NCBI RefSeq assembly: GCF_900078195.1
Contig: NZ_FJVE01000006.1
Location: forward strand, 684,501 to 748,500
Source of the DNA: Clostridium sp. Marseille-P299
GTDB lineage: Bacteria; Bacillota; Clostridia; Lachnospirales; Lachnospiraceae
Direction: 5' to 3'
DNA: 64,000 bases
In this document: one piece after another, positions 1-7,475 of the stretch
How positions within the stretch are numbered: position 1 is the stretch's first letter
How the letters are laid out: every line of letters starts with the position of its first letter
Notes under the pieces: generated by a model
Database searches by the model: none
The model's input: the letters and a program-made list of their open reading frames with translations, nothing else
Told to the model about the DNA's origin: nothing
Program-made: the position numbers and the translations under genes

Positions 1-234
1 ACTAACCCTAACAATCACCCTTTTCGTTTCATCGCTACGTAGCGCAATCACCGCTCCACGAATTAAAAATGCTGTCGGATCTCCTAATGGACTTTTCCCT
101 AAACACTCTACGACAGTTCCTTCAATTAAACCGATATCTTGTAATCTTCTACGCATAGAATCAAATAAATTAAGTTCCGTAACTACTGCCTGTTGACCAG
201 TTTTTAATTCTGCTAAAACTCCACTTCTTGTCAT
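1..234 (-). CDS. feoA: FeoA domain protein (partial, runs off the window)
   Basis: The 78 visible codons begin MTRSGVLAELKTGQQAVV and continue through the SH3-like FeoA signature: an RRRLQDIGLIEGT turn followed by a PLGDPTAFLIRG strand pair. FeoA is the small cytoplasmic partner of the ferrous-iron permease FeoB. The end of the gene lies beyond base 1, where feoB would be expected; that is inference. It is divergent from a DtxR-family regulator, and a long dyad lies about 26 bases upstream of its start, so metal-dependent repression is likely. Family call is firm; it could instead be the N-terminal FeoA part of a longer protein. Confidence 0.85.
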   Translation of the reverse strand, partial: MTRSGVLAELKTGQQAVVTELNLFDSMRRRLQDIGLIEGTVVECLGKSPLGDPTAFLIRGAVIALRSDETKRVIVRVS

Positions 235-259
235 ACGCTTCCCTTTCCATACATAAAAT

Positions 260-292
260 TTAGGATATAGAAACAATGTTTCCATATCCTAA
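260..292. promoter_or_regulatory. 16-bp inverted repeat, probable iron-regulator operator
   Basis: TTAGGATATAGAAACA, one central A, then TGTTTCCATATCCTAA: 15 of 16 positions pair. It lies between feoA (minus) and a DtxR-family gene (plus), 26 bases from the feoA start. The outer TTAGG/CCTAA halves resemble the flanks of DtxR/IdeR boxes. Reading it as the operator of the neighbouring regulator is inference. Confidence 0.6.
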
Positions 293-466
293 TATATGTT
301 TTTCTCTAGATAGTGTTACTTGCTAGCTAACTCATTTAATTGTAATTTTTCTAAACTAAGAAATTTTTACTTGAAAGAATAACGTTTGCTTACTAACTTT
401 TATCGATCTCAAATTTAATAATTTTGATTTATTGAGTCGTTTAAACGGAAAGGCATAGGTGCTAAA

Positions 467-892
467 ATGAATGAATCCTCAAATTTTTATACATTAAAAG
501 GCTATAATCTCTTGGAAAGTAATGAAGTTACGTCATCTATGGAAGATTATTTAGAAATGATATATCGCTTGCACAAAGACAATCAAATCATCCGTATCAA
601 CCTATTAGCGCAGCAATTAAATGTAAAACCTTCCTCTGCATCTAAAATGGCATCAAATTTAAAAAAATATGATTTGGTCAATTTTGAAAAGTATGGTGTC
701 ATTTTAATAACTGAAAAAGGATTGGAACTTGGTGAATACCTTCTTTATAGGCATGAGTTATTACATAAATTATTTTGCAAAATTAACAATTCCACCAATG
801 AATTAGAGCAAGTAGAAAAAGTTGAGCATTTTATTGATACTAGAACGATACAAAATCTCAAAGATTTTTTAGATAAAATATCTGTATTATAA
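467..892 (+). CDS. DtxR/MntR-family metal-dependent transcriptional regulator
   Basis: A 141-residue protein. Residues 22-75 form the winged helix-turn-helix typical of the family (SMEDYLEMIYRL, then LAQQLNVKPSSASKMASNL). A short helical C-terminal half follows with metal-ligand candidates (RHELLHKLF, VEHFIDTRTI). It lacks the SH3-like third domain, so it is MntR-sized rather than full IdeR size. These proteins bind DNA when loaded with Fe(II) or Mn(II). Divergence from feoA and the dyad at 260-292 suggest it controls iron uptake. Whether iron or manganese is the ligand cannot be told from sequence alone. Confidence 0.85.
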   Translation: MNESSNFYTLKGYNLLESNEVTSSMEDYLEMIYRLHKDNQIIRINLLAQQLNVKPSSASKMASNLKKYDLVNFEKYGVILITEKGLELGEYLLYRHELLHKLFCKINNSTNELEQVEKVEHFIDTRTIQNLKDFLDKISVL

Positions 893-1185
893 AAAAAAAT
901 GCATTTTTATCATCATCAAAGATTGTGTATAAATCATTCTCCCGTTGACGCACGATTACGAAAGTGACTAATTACAATAATGCGCTATGAGCGATCATAA
1001 CGTAGCGTTTTTATGTGATTGGACAAAGTATTTATGCTTTTATTTCTATCAAAAACCAAAGAATGAGCAAAGCATATCTTCATCGTTATGTACGGCTGAC
1101 GAGCACAGTGGTTTTAACCACATATTCATTTTAAGCGAGTGTAAACCTTAGTTGTGCGATTTTAAATGATAGGACGCATTTTCTT
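893..1185. other. Gene-free stretch with a short dispersed repeat
   Basis: No convincing ORF. Bases 1020-1056 hold a copy of a roughly 31-base sequence that recurs near 61450-61482. It starts GGACAAAG and contains a small hairpin (AAAG-ATTTATG-CTTT type) followed by a T-rich run, so it may be an old terminator or a dispersed repeat. The remainder is AT-rich and featureless to me. Confidence 0.4.
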
Positions 1186-1278
1186 ATTAATAAAAAAGCA
1201 GCTCAAACTAATAATTTGATGTGACCCCTAAAAGTTAGACTTTATTGCGAAGTGGATTTTCCGCTTCGCATTTTTCAT

Positions 1279-2079
1279 TTATGCGGCTAAGAGTTTGAAC
1301 CTATATTCAACAGGGCTCATCCATCCAAGTTTCTCTTTTATTCGTTGCTTATTATAATACTCTATATATTGATCTATTGCATCTTTAAGTTCGTCATAAC
1401 TGTAATAAACTTCTCCATAATACATTTCCTGTTTCATTATTCCGAAGAAATTTTCCATAACTGAATTATCATGGCAATTTCCTTTTCTGGACATACTCTG
1501 AAAGATTCGATGTTCTTGTAAAGTATGAACATATGCCTTCATTTGATACCCCCATCCTTGGTCTGAATGAAAAGTTCTACGATATGGGCAATCTGATGTA
1601 ATCTCTATTGCGGTGTTCAGTGCATCCATTATGTTTTTAGCTGATGGTGTAGGTGATACACCATAGCTAATAATTTCTCTATTACATAAATCCATAAACG
1701 GATCTAGATATAATTTTTTAATAATCATACGGCCTTTAGAATCAGTATCATAATATTTGAACTCTGTAGTATCTGTGGTAATCTTTTGATGTGGTATTTT
1801 GGTTTCAAAACGTCTTCGTAATCTATTAGGAGCAACTTTTCCAATTTTCCCTTTATATGAACTATATTTTCGGCTTTTTCTTGTAAAAGAAGTAACCTGT
1901 AGAGATAGTTTCTGCATGATTCGTTGAACGCGTTTTTTGTTTATAACGCGACCTTGTTTACGAAGTTCTCCTAGCATACGTCTATAACCAAAATCTTTAT
2001 GAATTGAATGGATTTCCTTGATTTTTTCTTCCAATTCTTGATTTGGATTCACTCTATCAAAACGTTTTTGCCAGTACAT
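1279..2079 (-). CDS. IS3-family transposase OrfB (DDE integrase core)
   Basis: 266 residues counting from the first Met, an rve-type catalytic domain. The DDE residues are visible in TTDTTEF, HSDQGW and NSVMENFF, with the usual C-terminal YNKQRIKEKLGWMSPVEYR block. The frame stays open upstream to the A6 run at 2163-2168 inside orfA, and reads a typical OrfB N-terminus (SLRRDFKLKNILAIVGFPK). As in other IS3 elements, the active enzyme is probably an OrfAB fusion made by -1 slippage on AAAAAA; the Met at 2079 is then only an internal codon. No disabling mutation is visible. Confidence 0.92.
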   Translation of the reverse strand: MYWQKRFDRVNPNQELEEKIKEIHSIHKDFGYRRMLGELRKQGRVINKKRVQRIMQKLSLQVTSFTRKSRKYSSYKGKIGKVAPNRLRRRFETKIPHQKITTDTTEFKYYDTDSKGRMIIKKLYLDPFMDLCNREIISYGVSPTPSAKNIMDALNTAIEITSDCPYRRTFHSDQGWGYQMKAYVHTLQEHRIFQSMSRKGNCHDNSVMENFFGIMKQEMYYGEVYYSYDELKDAIDQYIEYYNKQRIKEKLGWMSPVEYRFKLLAA

Positions 2080-2120
2080 ATAGGTTGCTTTAGGAAAACC
2101 AACAATTGCGAGAATATTTT

Positions 2121-2702
2121 TTAGTTTGAAGTCTCTTCGGAGGCTGTGGATAATTCTCGCTGTTTTTTCAGAAGAGCTTCCTCCTCTAATCGCAGCCTCC
2201 TCAATTCTTTTAAATAGGCATTCTCTATTCTTAACTTTAATAATTCATCTTCAAGTTCTTTTACATGATCTATACTAGTATCCACAGAAGTAGCATCTGA
2301 TATGGCTTTTATGTTCGTGTTCTTATTATTTGAATTCAATGTTTTCTTTCGACCTTTCTTTTTAGGTCTCAATGCATCAGGTCCAGCGATTCTGAAATCA
2401 TTTACCCATTTACATATTTGAGCAGGATTATTGATTTTTTCTTGAACTGCTAATTCCTGATATGAAACCTCACTCGATAGATATAACTCTACCACATGAA
2501 GTTTGTATTCAAAAGTATATTTTTCATTTTGTCTTGAACAAAGTAAACCTTCATCTCCATGAGCTCGATATAGATCAACCCATTTTTTGATGTTGCTACT
2601 TGCTGGTACATTATATTTGGTTGCTAAATAATTGCGACCTCCTTTTCCACCTAAATAGTCTTCAACTATTTTTTTCTTAAATTCAAAGCTATATTTTGCC
2701 AT
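2121..2702 (-). CDS. IS3/IS150-group OrfA (helix-turn-helix protein)
   Basis: 193 residues with two consecutive helix-turn-helix segments (about 5-55 and 60-115), a basic linker (RPKKKGRKK), and a C-terminal leucine-zipper-like helix from about 145 (LEDELLKLRIENAYLKEL). OrfA binds the IS ends, and its zipper allows multimerisation. The A6 run that probably drives the -1 frameshift into orfB lies near the end of the gene. It starts within 60 bases of the right IS end. Confidence 0.9.
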   Translation of the reverse strand: MAKYSFEFKKKIVEDYLGGKGGRNYLATKYNVPASSNIKKWVDLYRAHGDEGLLCSRQNEKYTFEYKLHVVELYLSSEVSYQELAVQEKINNPAQICKWVNDFRIAGPDALRPKKKGRKKTLNSNNKNTNIKAISDATSVDTSIDHVKELEDELLKLRIENAYLKELRRLRLEEEALLKKQRELSTASEETSN

Positions 2703-2800
2703 GAAAAAACCGACCTCCCAATCGTTAGATTTTTGGTCTAACTTTTGGGGGTCGGCTCAATTTAAGCTGCTTTTTTATTAATGCTTTTTTTTAACACATC

Positions 2801-3406
2801 TTAAGCGTTCTTTATTACATTCGTTACTTCATCTACTTTTTCATACTCTAAATTAGTTCCTTGTAAAGCGCCTCTAATAAAAGCTTCTCTAAACTTGTAA
2901 TAATTATTTATATCTCCGCCTACTTCATCCCAGTAATCTTGATGAACACAGATATTTCTTCTCCAAATAACTTTATCTTCACTATTCTCAATTACTGAAT
3001 TTGCATGATCACAAGGCATTCCATCTAACAAACTATCACCAATTACTTTATATGCATCAATTGCATTTCCCTGACCAATCATTGTAGAGCTTTCTTTTCC
3101 CTTTTCAAAAAAGACCTTTTCTATTTCACTAGCTATGTTTGGTTCATTTTTTAATAAAGTTGTGATGCTATATGCTAACTTATATTCTGCTTGGGATACA
3201 CGTTCTTGTAACCAACCATGAATATTACCTTCATCAATTACTTCTTCTAACGGTCTAGTTTCAGATACTCCATATTTAGAGACAAGTTCGTCTCTTAAGT
3301 TTGGAACTACCTTTTCTCCTAAATTAGCGATAGCCTCAACCATACCATTTTGTATTTGAATTTTGTTATATAACCATAAATGAATTGGTCCTAAAAATGC
3401 ACTCAT
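2801..3406 (-). CDS. Conserved protein of unknown function beside redox genes
   Basis: 201 residues, soluble, starting MSAFLGPIHLWLYNKIQIQ. I recognise it only as a clostridial protein type found next to hybrid-cluster-associated DUF1858 genes; no enzymatic motif is obvious. Candidate metal or redox residues are Cys and His in GMPCDHAN (about 129-136) and CVHQDYW (about 153-159). It is divergent from the DUF1858/ferredoxin pair and shares a 157-base intergenic region containing a CRP/FNR-type dyad. Its terminator has been split by the IS3 element. RBS AGGAGG lies upstream of the ATG at 3406. Confidence 0.75.
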   Translation of the reverse strand: MSAFLGPIHLWLYNKIQIQNGMVEAIANLGEKVVPNLRDELVSKYGVSETRPLEEVIDEGNIHGWLQERVSQAEYKLAYSITTLLKNEPNIASEIEKVFFEKGKESSTMIGQGNAIDAYKVIGDSLLDGMPCDHANSVIENSEDKVIWRRNICVHQDYWDEVGGDINNYYKFREAFIRGALQGTNLEYEKVDEVTNVIKNA

Positions 3407-3468
3407 AATATCCTCCTTAAGTTTAAAAACTATTTTTTCTTATTATATCTACAAATTTATTTATAATG

Positions 3469-3484
3469 TGTATCCTCAGATACA
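3469..3484. promoter_or_regulatory. CRP/FNR-type dyad TGTATC-CTCA-GATACA
   Basis: A perfect inverted repeat in the shared intergenic region of the 2801 and 3564 genes. A -10-like TATACT lies at 3506-3511 with no recognisable -35. If transcription starts near 3518, the dyad is centred at about -41.5, the class II activator position for CRP/FNR proteins. The 5-6-5 half-site geometry also fits that family. Function is inferred. Confidence 0.5.
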
Positions 3485-3563
3485 ACATATTTATTTTAAA
3501 TGCGTTATACTTAATTAAAATAGTAAAATACTATCATCATCTCATATTGAAAGGAGATTATAT

Positions 3564-3776
3564 ATGCAAAAAGTAAATAAAGAAATGGTTATAAGCGAAG
3601 TTTTACAAATAAATAATGGACTTATTCCTATTTTATTAGATTCAGGAATGCATTGTCTTGGTTGTCCATCTTCTCAAATGGAATCATTAGAAGAGGCATG
3701 TATGGTTCATGGCATTGAAGTTGATCCTTTAGTTGATCAATTAAATGAATACTTAAGCAGCGTAGAAACTGCATAA
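3564..3776 (+). CDS. DUF1858 protein (hybrid-cluster-associated redox disulfide domain)
   Basis: 70 residues, a whole-length DUF1858 / TIGR03980 domain. The signature is MHCLGCPSSQMESLEEAC (about 29-46), containing the CxxC pair and a further Cys, followed by HGIEVDPLVDQLN. These small helical proteins often accompany hybrid cluster protein genes and are thought to take part in thiol redox or nitrosative-stress reactions; a biochemical role is not established. RBS AAAGGAG. A ferredoxin gene follows 161 bases downstream. Confidence 0.9.
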   Translation: MQKVNKEMVISEVLQINNGLIPILLDSGMHCLGCPSSQMESLEEACMVHGIEVDPLVDQLNEYLSSVETA

Positions 3777-3937
3777 TATTTTTATCATTTGTATCTATCG
3801 CTACCGATTTTAATAATTCATTGGATTATTATTTTAGTATAAACATTAGCTTGAATCGATGAGTGATTTATATTGAAATATTATTAAATATCCAACCTTT
3901 GATTCTTACTATTTGTAGATATGAAAGGAGATTTATT

Positions 3938-4126
3938 ATGAAAGCAAGCATTGATAGAGATAATTGCATATCTTGTGGATTATGCACAAGCACATGTCCA
4001 GAAGTTTTTAGAATGGCGGATGATGGTATTGCAGAAGTTTATGTAGATACAGTACCAGCAGATGCAGAAGCAAGCGCTACAGAAGCACAGGATAATTGTC
4101 CAGTTTCTGTAATCACAGTAGAATAA
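3938..4126 (+). CDS. Ferredoxin with a single [4Fe-4S] cluster
   Basis: 62 residues. Cluster ligands are Cys10, Cys13, Cys16 (CISCGLC) and Cys54 (DNCPVSVI). Cys20 is an extra cysteine, as in Desulfovibrio-type one-cluster ferredoxins. The start at 3938 is chosen because AAAGGAG precedes it at normal spacing and the protein then begins with the usual MKASIDRDNC; an in-frame Met further upstream lacks such support. It is a small soluble electron carrier, probably serving the neighbouring redox proteins. A clear terminator follows. Confidence 0.93.
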   Translation: MKASIDRDNCISCGLCTSTCPEVFRMADDGIAEVYVDTVPADAEASATEAQDNCPVSVITVE

Positions 4127-4179
4127 AACTATTATTACTTAATTATTACTTAAAATTTATATGAATTTATCCTAACTTT

Positions 4180-4214
4180 GACCACTGGTTCCTAGCCAGT
4201 GGTCTATTTTTATT
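4180..4214 (+). terminator. Terminator of the ferredoxin transcript
   Basis: GACCACTGG, 7-base loop, CCAGTGGTC (nine perfect pairs), followed by TATTTTTATTTTC. Confidence 0.9.
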
Positions 4215-4226
4215 TTCTTTGTTTGA

Positions 4227-4595
4227 TTAATGAAAGCTTTTCCCACATTTCGGACAAAATTGAAAATCCTCTGTTGTTGTAAATCCACAATTGGAGCAGA
4301 ATTTCATTCGAGTCTCATAATGTCCAAAATTTAAGTTTTCTGAATCCAATGATACCGCCTGTCCCTGCTCTATCTTTTTACCAAGCTCTGATGATAATTC
4401 TGTAGTAGAACTACAACAGCTCATACGTATAAAATAACGTTTGTTCCATTTTATAATTGGTATAAAGAAAAACATAAAGTAGGTATAAGTCATAAAAACT
4501 TCTATATGCCCATATTTTCCACAACATTTACATATCATCAATTGATCAAAATTCAGCTTTTTCTCTTTCTGACTAATACCCATAATAAAAAACAT
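4227..4595 (-). CDS. Zinc-ribbon protein
   Basis: 122 residues beginning MFFIMGISQKEKKL. Two Cys pairs near the N-terminus (ICKCCGKYG) and a classical C-terminal zinc ribbon (FCSNCG, then FCPKCGKSF) flank a hydrophobic stretch (YTYFMFFFIPIIKW) that may be a membrane-associated helix. Start chosen at the ATG following AAGGTGA; a GTG nine bases upstream in frame is possible. The function of this clostridial family is unknown. Confidence 0.8.
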   Translation of the reverse strand: MFFIMGISQKEKKLNFDQLMICKCCGKYGHIEVFMTYTYFMFFFIPIIKWNKRYFIRMSCCSSTTELSSELGKKIEQGQAVSLDSENLNFGHYETRMKFCSNCGFTTTEDFQFCPKCGKSFH

Positions 4596-4697
4596 AACTT
4601 TCACCTTACCTTTGATTCTTTGTGTTCTATTTGCTATTGATTATTAGAAATGCTTTATAAAATAACATTGATCTTACAATGAAACTTCCTATTAACT

Positions 4698-5171
4698 TTA
4701 TTTCAGATACTCCAAATACATTACCCCTTTATCAGCTAATATAGTTTTAAAAGACAGTTTCTGATCCGATGTTAATTTTATATAATTACCATTATAATTT
4801 CCAAAGTCAAATCCTATTTTGGTATTTCCTGGATACCCATACAAGTAGCATACAACTTTCCCGTCTTTCATAAATACTATTTGATCCATCCCTTCATTTA
4901 CTGTTTCGCTTATACGATCCCACTTATATCCAACGACTTCATAAATCCTATCTTTTGAAGTATATGGTGCAAAACTATAGATTGTGTCCCATTCAAACGG
5001 GGTCCATTCTGAGAAGTCCTCTATAATAGTATTGTCACTCATGTTATGAAGTGATCTTTTTAAATTGTTAGCATTTTTATCCCAGATGTCTCTTTTTAAA
5101 GGAATAAATAATATAGCAAGTAAAATCACAATTATTCCGATTAATTTCAATGCCTTATTCTTATTTTTCAT
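4698..5171 (-). CDS. Hypothetical membrane-anchored protein
   Basis: 157 residues with a short basic N-terminus and one hydrophobic helix (about 8-25, ALKLIGIIVILLAILFIPL). The rest is a probably extracytoplasmic domain of about 130 residues, rich in aromatic residues and Asp/Lys. I recognise no family. It sits with the zinc-ribbon gene on the minus strand, 93 bases apart. RBS GGAGG precedes the ATG. Confidence 0.7.
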   Translation of the reverse strand: MKNKNKALKLIGIIVILLAILFIPLKRDIWDKNANNLKRSLHNMSDNTIIEDFSEWTPFEWDTIYSFAPYTSKDRIYEVVGYKWDRISETVNEGMDQIVFMKDGKVVCYLYGYPGNTKIGFDFGNYNGNYIKLTSDQKLSFKTILADKGVMYLEYLK

Positions 5172-5482
5172 AAAACCTCCATATTCATATGATACTACTT
5201 TACTAGAAGAATACTTACGAATTTTCCATTAATAATTATTTATTATTTCAACTATATGAGAGACGGATAACTTCTATTTTGTAAAATTTATACATTCAAA
5301 TTATAATATATTAACTCCCCCTATTCAATCATAATTTAGTAAATGTTTTTAAACACAGTATTTGAATTTAAGTCAGCCTTCCACAGGCGACTGCATAATC
5401 ATTACAATAAATCATACCTGATATTTAGATATATTGATGATTTGTTATGTTTGTACTATACTACTCTTGGAGGTATGGGGAT
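5172..5482. other. Intergenic region upstream of the LysR cassette
   Basis: Contains the divergent promoters of the 4698-5171 gene and the LysR gene. AT-rich; a weak 7-bp dyad (AAATCAT/ATGATTT, 5409-5443) lies 40 bases before the LysR start and could be an autoregulatory site. No coding potential seen. Confidence 0.35.
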
Positions 5483-6373
5483 ATGGAACTTCGGGTATTG
5501 AATTATTTTTTGGCTATCGCACGGGAAGAAAATTTTACAAGAGCTGCGCAACAGCTTCACGTGACACAACCCACTCTATCACGACAGATTGCACAGCTGG
5601 AAGAAGAACTAGGCGTAGAATTATTTGTCAGAAACAATCACAATATCATTTTGACTGAGGACGGAATGATGTTAAAACGCCGGGCACAAGAACTGCTCTC
5701 TTTAGCAGATAAAATAAAGCGAGATTTTTCGTACAAAGCTGGAAATCTGGAAGGAGTTATTTCAATCGGAAGTGGTGAATTTCAATCCACCCGTTATTTA
5801 ACCGACTGCATTGCGGCATTTCGAGAAAAACACCCTCTTGTGCGTTACGAGCTTTATAGTGGAAATGCCGGTAATATTCGTGACAATATAGAAAGAGGGC
5901 TTTTAGATATTGGGCTTATGTCCGAACCGATTGACATACGCAAATACGAGTTTATTAGCATGCCTGTTAAAGAACAATGGGGAGCGTTAGTGAGAAATGA
6001 TTCTCCGTTGGCGAAGAAAAAATTTATTGAGCCGCAGGACTTGATCGGTATTCCGATTATTTCAACGTTAGGTGAATTTTTAGAAAGTAATATCGGTAAA
6101 TGGTTTGGGGAATATGCCGGGCAGGCTGATATTATCGCCAAAGGGAATTTGCTTTACAATGAAGCGATGTTAGCCGGAAGCAATGTAGGCGCAGTTATTG
6201 GAATCAAACTGAATTGCTGTTATGAGGGATTACGCTTTATTCCATTAGCGCCAGCTCTTGACAGCGGGACAGCTCTGGCATGGAAGAAAGAACAGATTTT
6301 TTCTGCGGCTACCTCTGCTTTTATAGATTTTTGCAAGCAATACTTAAAAAGCATAACGAATGATAAATTATAA
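5483..6373 (+). CDS. LysR-family transcriptional regulator
   Basis: 296 residues. The N-terminal winged HTH (about 1-60, LNYFLAIAREENFTRAAQQL then TQPTLSRQIAQLEEELG) is canonical, followed by a periplasmic-binding-like effector domain (about 90-290). The start at 5483 is set by GGAGG at 5469 and by alignment with the usual MELRVLNYF N-terminus. It lies just upstream of, and in the same direction as, a five-gene redox cassette that it probably controls. A terminator follows it, so the cassette has its own promoter. Codons are more G+C-rich than in flanking genes. Confidence 0.92.
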   Translation: MELRVLNYFLAIAREENFTRAAQQLHVTQPTLSRQIAQLEEELGVELFVRNNHNIILTEDGMMLKRRAQELLSLADKIKRDFSYKAGNLEGVISIGSGEFQSTRYLTDCIAAFREKHPLVRYELYSGNAGNIRDNIERGLLDIGLMSEPIDIRKYEFISMPVKEQWGALVRNDSPLAKKKFIEPQDLIGIPIISTLGEFLESNIGKWFGEYAGQADIIAKGNLLYNEAMLAGSNVGAVIGIKLNCCYEGLRFIPLAPALDSGTALAWKKEQIFSAATSAFIDFCKQYLKSITNDKL

Positions 6374-6403
6374 GTATTATACATTACAAATAAACAGAAT
6401 TAT

Positions 6404-6442
6404 AATAAAGGTGTTCCAATAAGGGAATACCTTTATTTTTTA
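6404..6442 (+). terminator. Terminator after the LysR gene
   Basis: AAAGGTGTTCC, short loop, GGAATACCTTT (one mismatch), then ATTTTTTAT. Confidence 0.85.
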
Positions 6443-6553
6443 TCTGAAAATATTGGAAGATATTCCGTGTAGATTGGAACTTTCTTCTAATGTAAGAATG
6501 GTTGAATAGCAATAGAATTATAAAAAATTAACTATACGAAAGGAGATTGTAAT

Positions 6554-7009
6554 ATGAAAGTTGAGGATATGAAGCAATTTGAAGAACTGAATGTTTTTGG
6601 AACAGGTGCACCTAATGATGCCTTTGCCCAATATTTTACCGGCAGATCATTTTTAAATCCGCTGACTTCACCTGATGAGTGTACTGTTTTCCTGGCAAAT
6701 GTAACCTTTGAACCGAGTTGCCGCAATAACTGGCATATTCATCGTGCAAAAAAAGGCGGCGGTCAGCTTCTTATCTGCACTGCTGGAGAGGGCTGGTATC
6801 AAGAAGAAAACAAAGCCCCTGTTTCTCTTACGGCCGGAATGGTTATTACGATTCCTGCCAATGTCAAGCACTGGCACGGCGCAAAAGCAAACTCATGGTT
6901 CAGCCATATTGCCGTTGAGGTTCCAGGTGAAGAAACCGCCAACGAATGGCTTGAACCTGTAACAGATGAAGAATATAACGCATTATATGGAGGAATATAT
7001 AATGTCTAA
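6554..7009 (+). CDS. Cupin-domain protein
   Basis: 151 residues with one conserved beta-barrel cupin fold. Motif 1 is around NNWHIHRAKKGGGQLL with two His; motif 2 is around TIPANVKHWHGA with the further His. These would bind a divalent metal. Cupins in this gene context are often fused to or adjacent to carboxymuconolactone-decarboxylase proteins, one of which closes this cassette. The exact substrate is unknown. RBS AAAGGAG. Its end overlaps the flavodoxin start by eight bases, so translation is probably coupled. Confidence 0.88.
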   Translation: MKVEDMKQFEELNVFGTGAPNDAFAQYFTGRSFLNPLTSPDECTVFLANVTFEPSCRNNWHIHRAKKGGGQLLICTAGEGWYQEENKAPVSLTAGMVITIPANVKHWHGAKANSWFSHIAVEVPGEETANEWLEPVTDEEYNALYGGIYNV

Positions 7010-7475
7010 AAAATTGGTTGCTTATTTTTCGGCAAGCGGCGTTACTAGAAACGCAGCCGAACAGCTTGCAAAGATTGCAGAAGCAGATTTGTTTGAAATA
7101 AAACCTGCTGTTCCCTATACCCGTGCCGACCTTGATTGGACGAATAAAAATAGCCGCAGCTCTGTTGAGATGAGCAATCCCGATTCTCGCCCTGAAATTG
7201 CGGATAAACTCGAAAACATAGATAAATACGACACCGTATTTATTGGCTTTCCAATTTGGTGGTATGTAGCACCTACCATTATTAATACCTTTATAGAAAA
7301 CTATGATTTTTCTGGTAAGACTATCATTCCATTCGCTACATCAGGTGGTAGCGGGCTTGGAAAAACGGTGGAAGTATTAAAACCTCTCTGCTCCCAAACT
7401 ACAAAATGGCTAAATGGGAAAATGCTTAACCAGGTATCTGAAAAATCATTAAAAGATTGGGTGGCAAGTCTCTAA
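7002..7475 (+). CDS. Flavodoxin
   Basis: 157 residues with FMN-binding features: the phosphate loop near the N-terminus (VAYFSASGVTRNAAEQLA), the loop IGFPIWWYVAP around 80-90, and FATSGGSGLG. This W-W-Y form is typical of the YhjB/flavodoxin_4 class. The start at 7002 has AGGAGG upstream and overlaps the cupin gene. Likely an electron donor for the cassette's reductases, or a quinone reductase-like protein; that role is inferred. Confidence 0.9.
   Translation: MSKKLVAYFSASGVTRNAAEQLAKIAEADLFEIKPAVPYTRADLDWTNKNSRSSVEMSNPDSRPEIADKLENIDKYDTVFIGFPIWWYVAPTIINTFIENYDFSGKTIIPFATSGGSGLGKTVEVLKPLCSQTTKWLNGKMLNQVSEKSLKDWVASL

Larger units (their letters stand above)
1217..2759 (-). mobile_element. 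Complete IS3-family element, IS150 group
   Basis: The ends are imperfect inverted repeats starting TGA and sharing GACCCC-AAAAGTTAGAC (TGATGTGACCCCTAAAAG at the left; TGAGCCGACCCCCAAAAG read in from the right). A 3-bp ATT direct repeat flanks it (1214-1216 and 2760-2762). Length is 1543 bp, as expected for IS3. It carries orfA and orfB on the minus strand, both apparently intact. The IS lies in the loop of a terminator, in the same orientation as the gene at 2801-3406, so transcripts of that gene may now run into the transposase genes. Confidence 0.92.
1186..2782. terminator. Terminator split by an insertion sequence
   Basis: ATTAATAAAAAAGCAGCT (1186-1203) is the exact reverse complement of AGCTGCTTTTTTATTAAT (2765-2782). 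Between them lie short loop bases and the whole 1217-2759 IS. Removing the IS and one copy of its ATT duplication rebuilds an 18-bp perfect stem with a short AT loop just past the stop of the gene ending at 2801. It was therefore that gene's factor-independent terminator before insertion. Confidence 0.8.

Noticed and set aside
5434..5658. 74-codon plus-strand frame over the LysR start
   Set aside because: It is the alternative frame of the LysR gene and lacks its own RBS.
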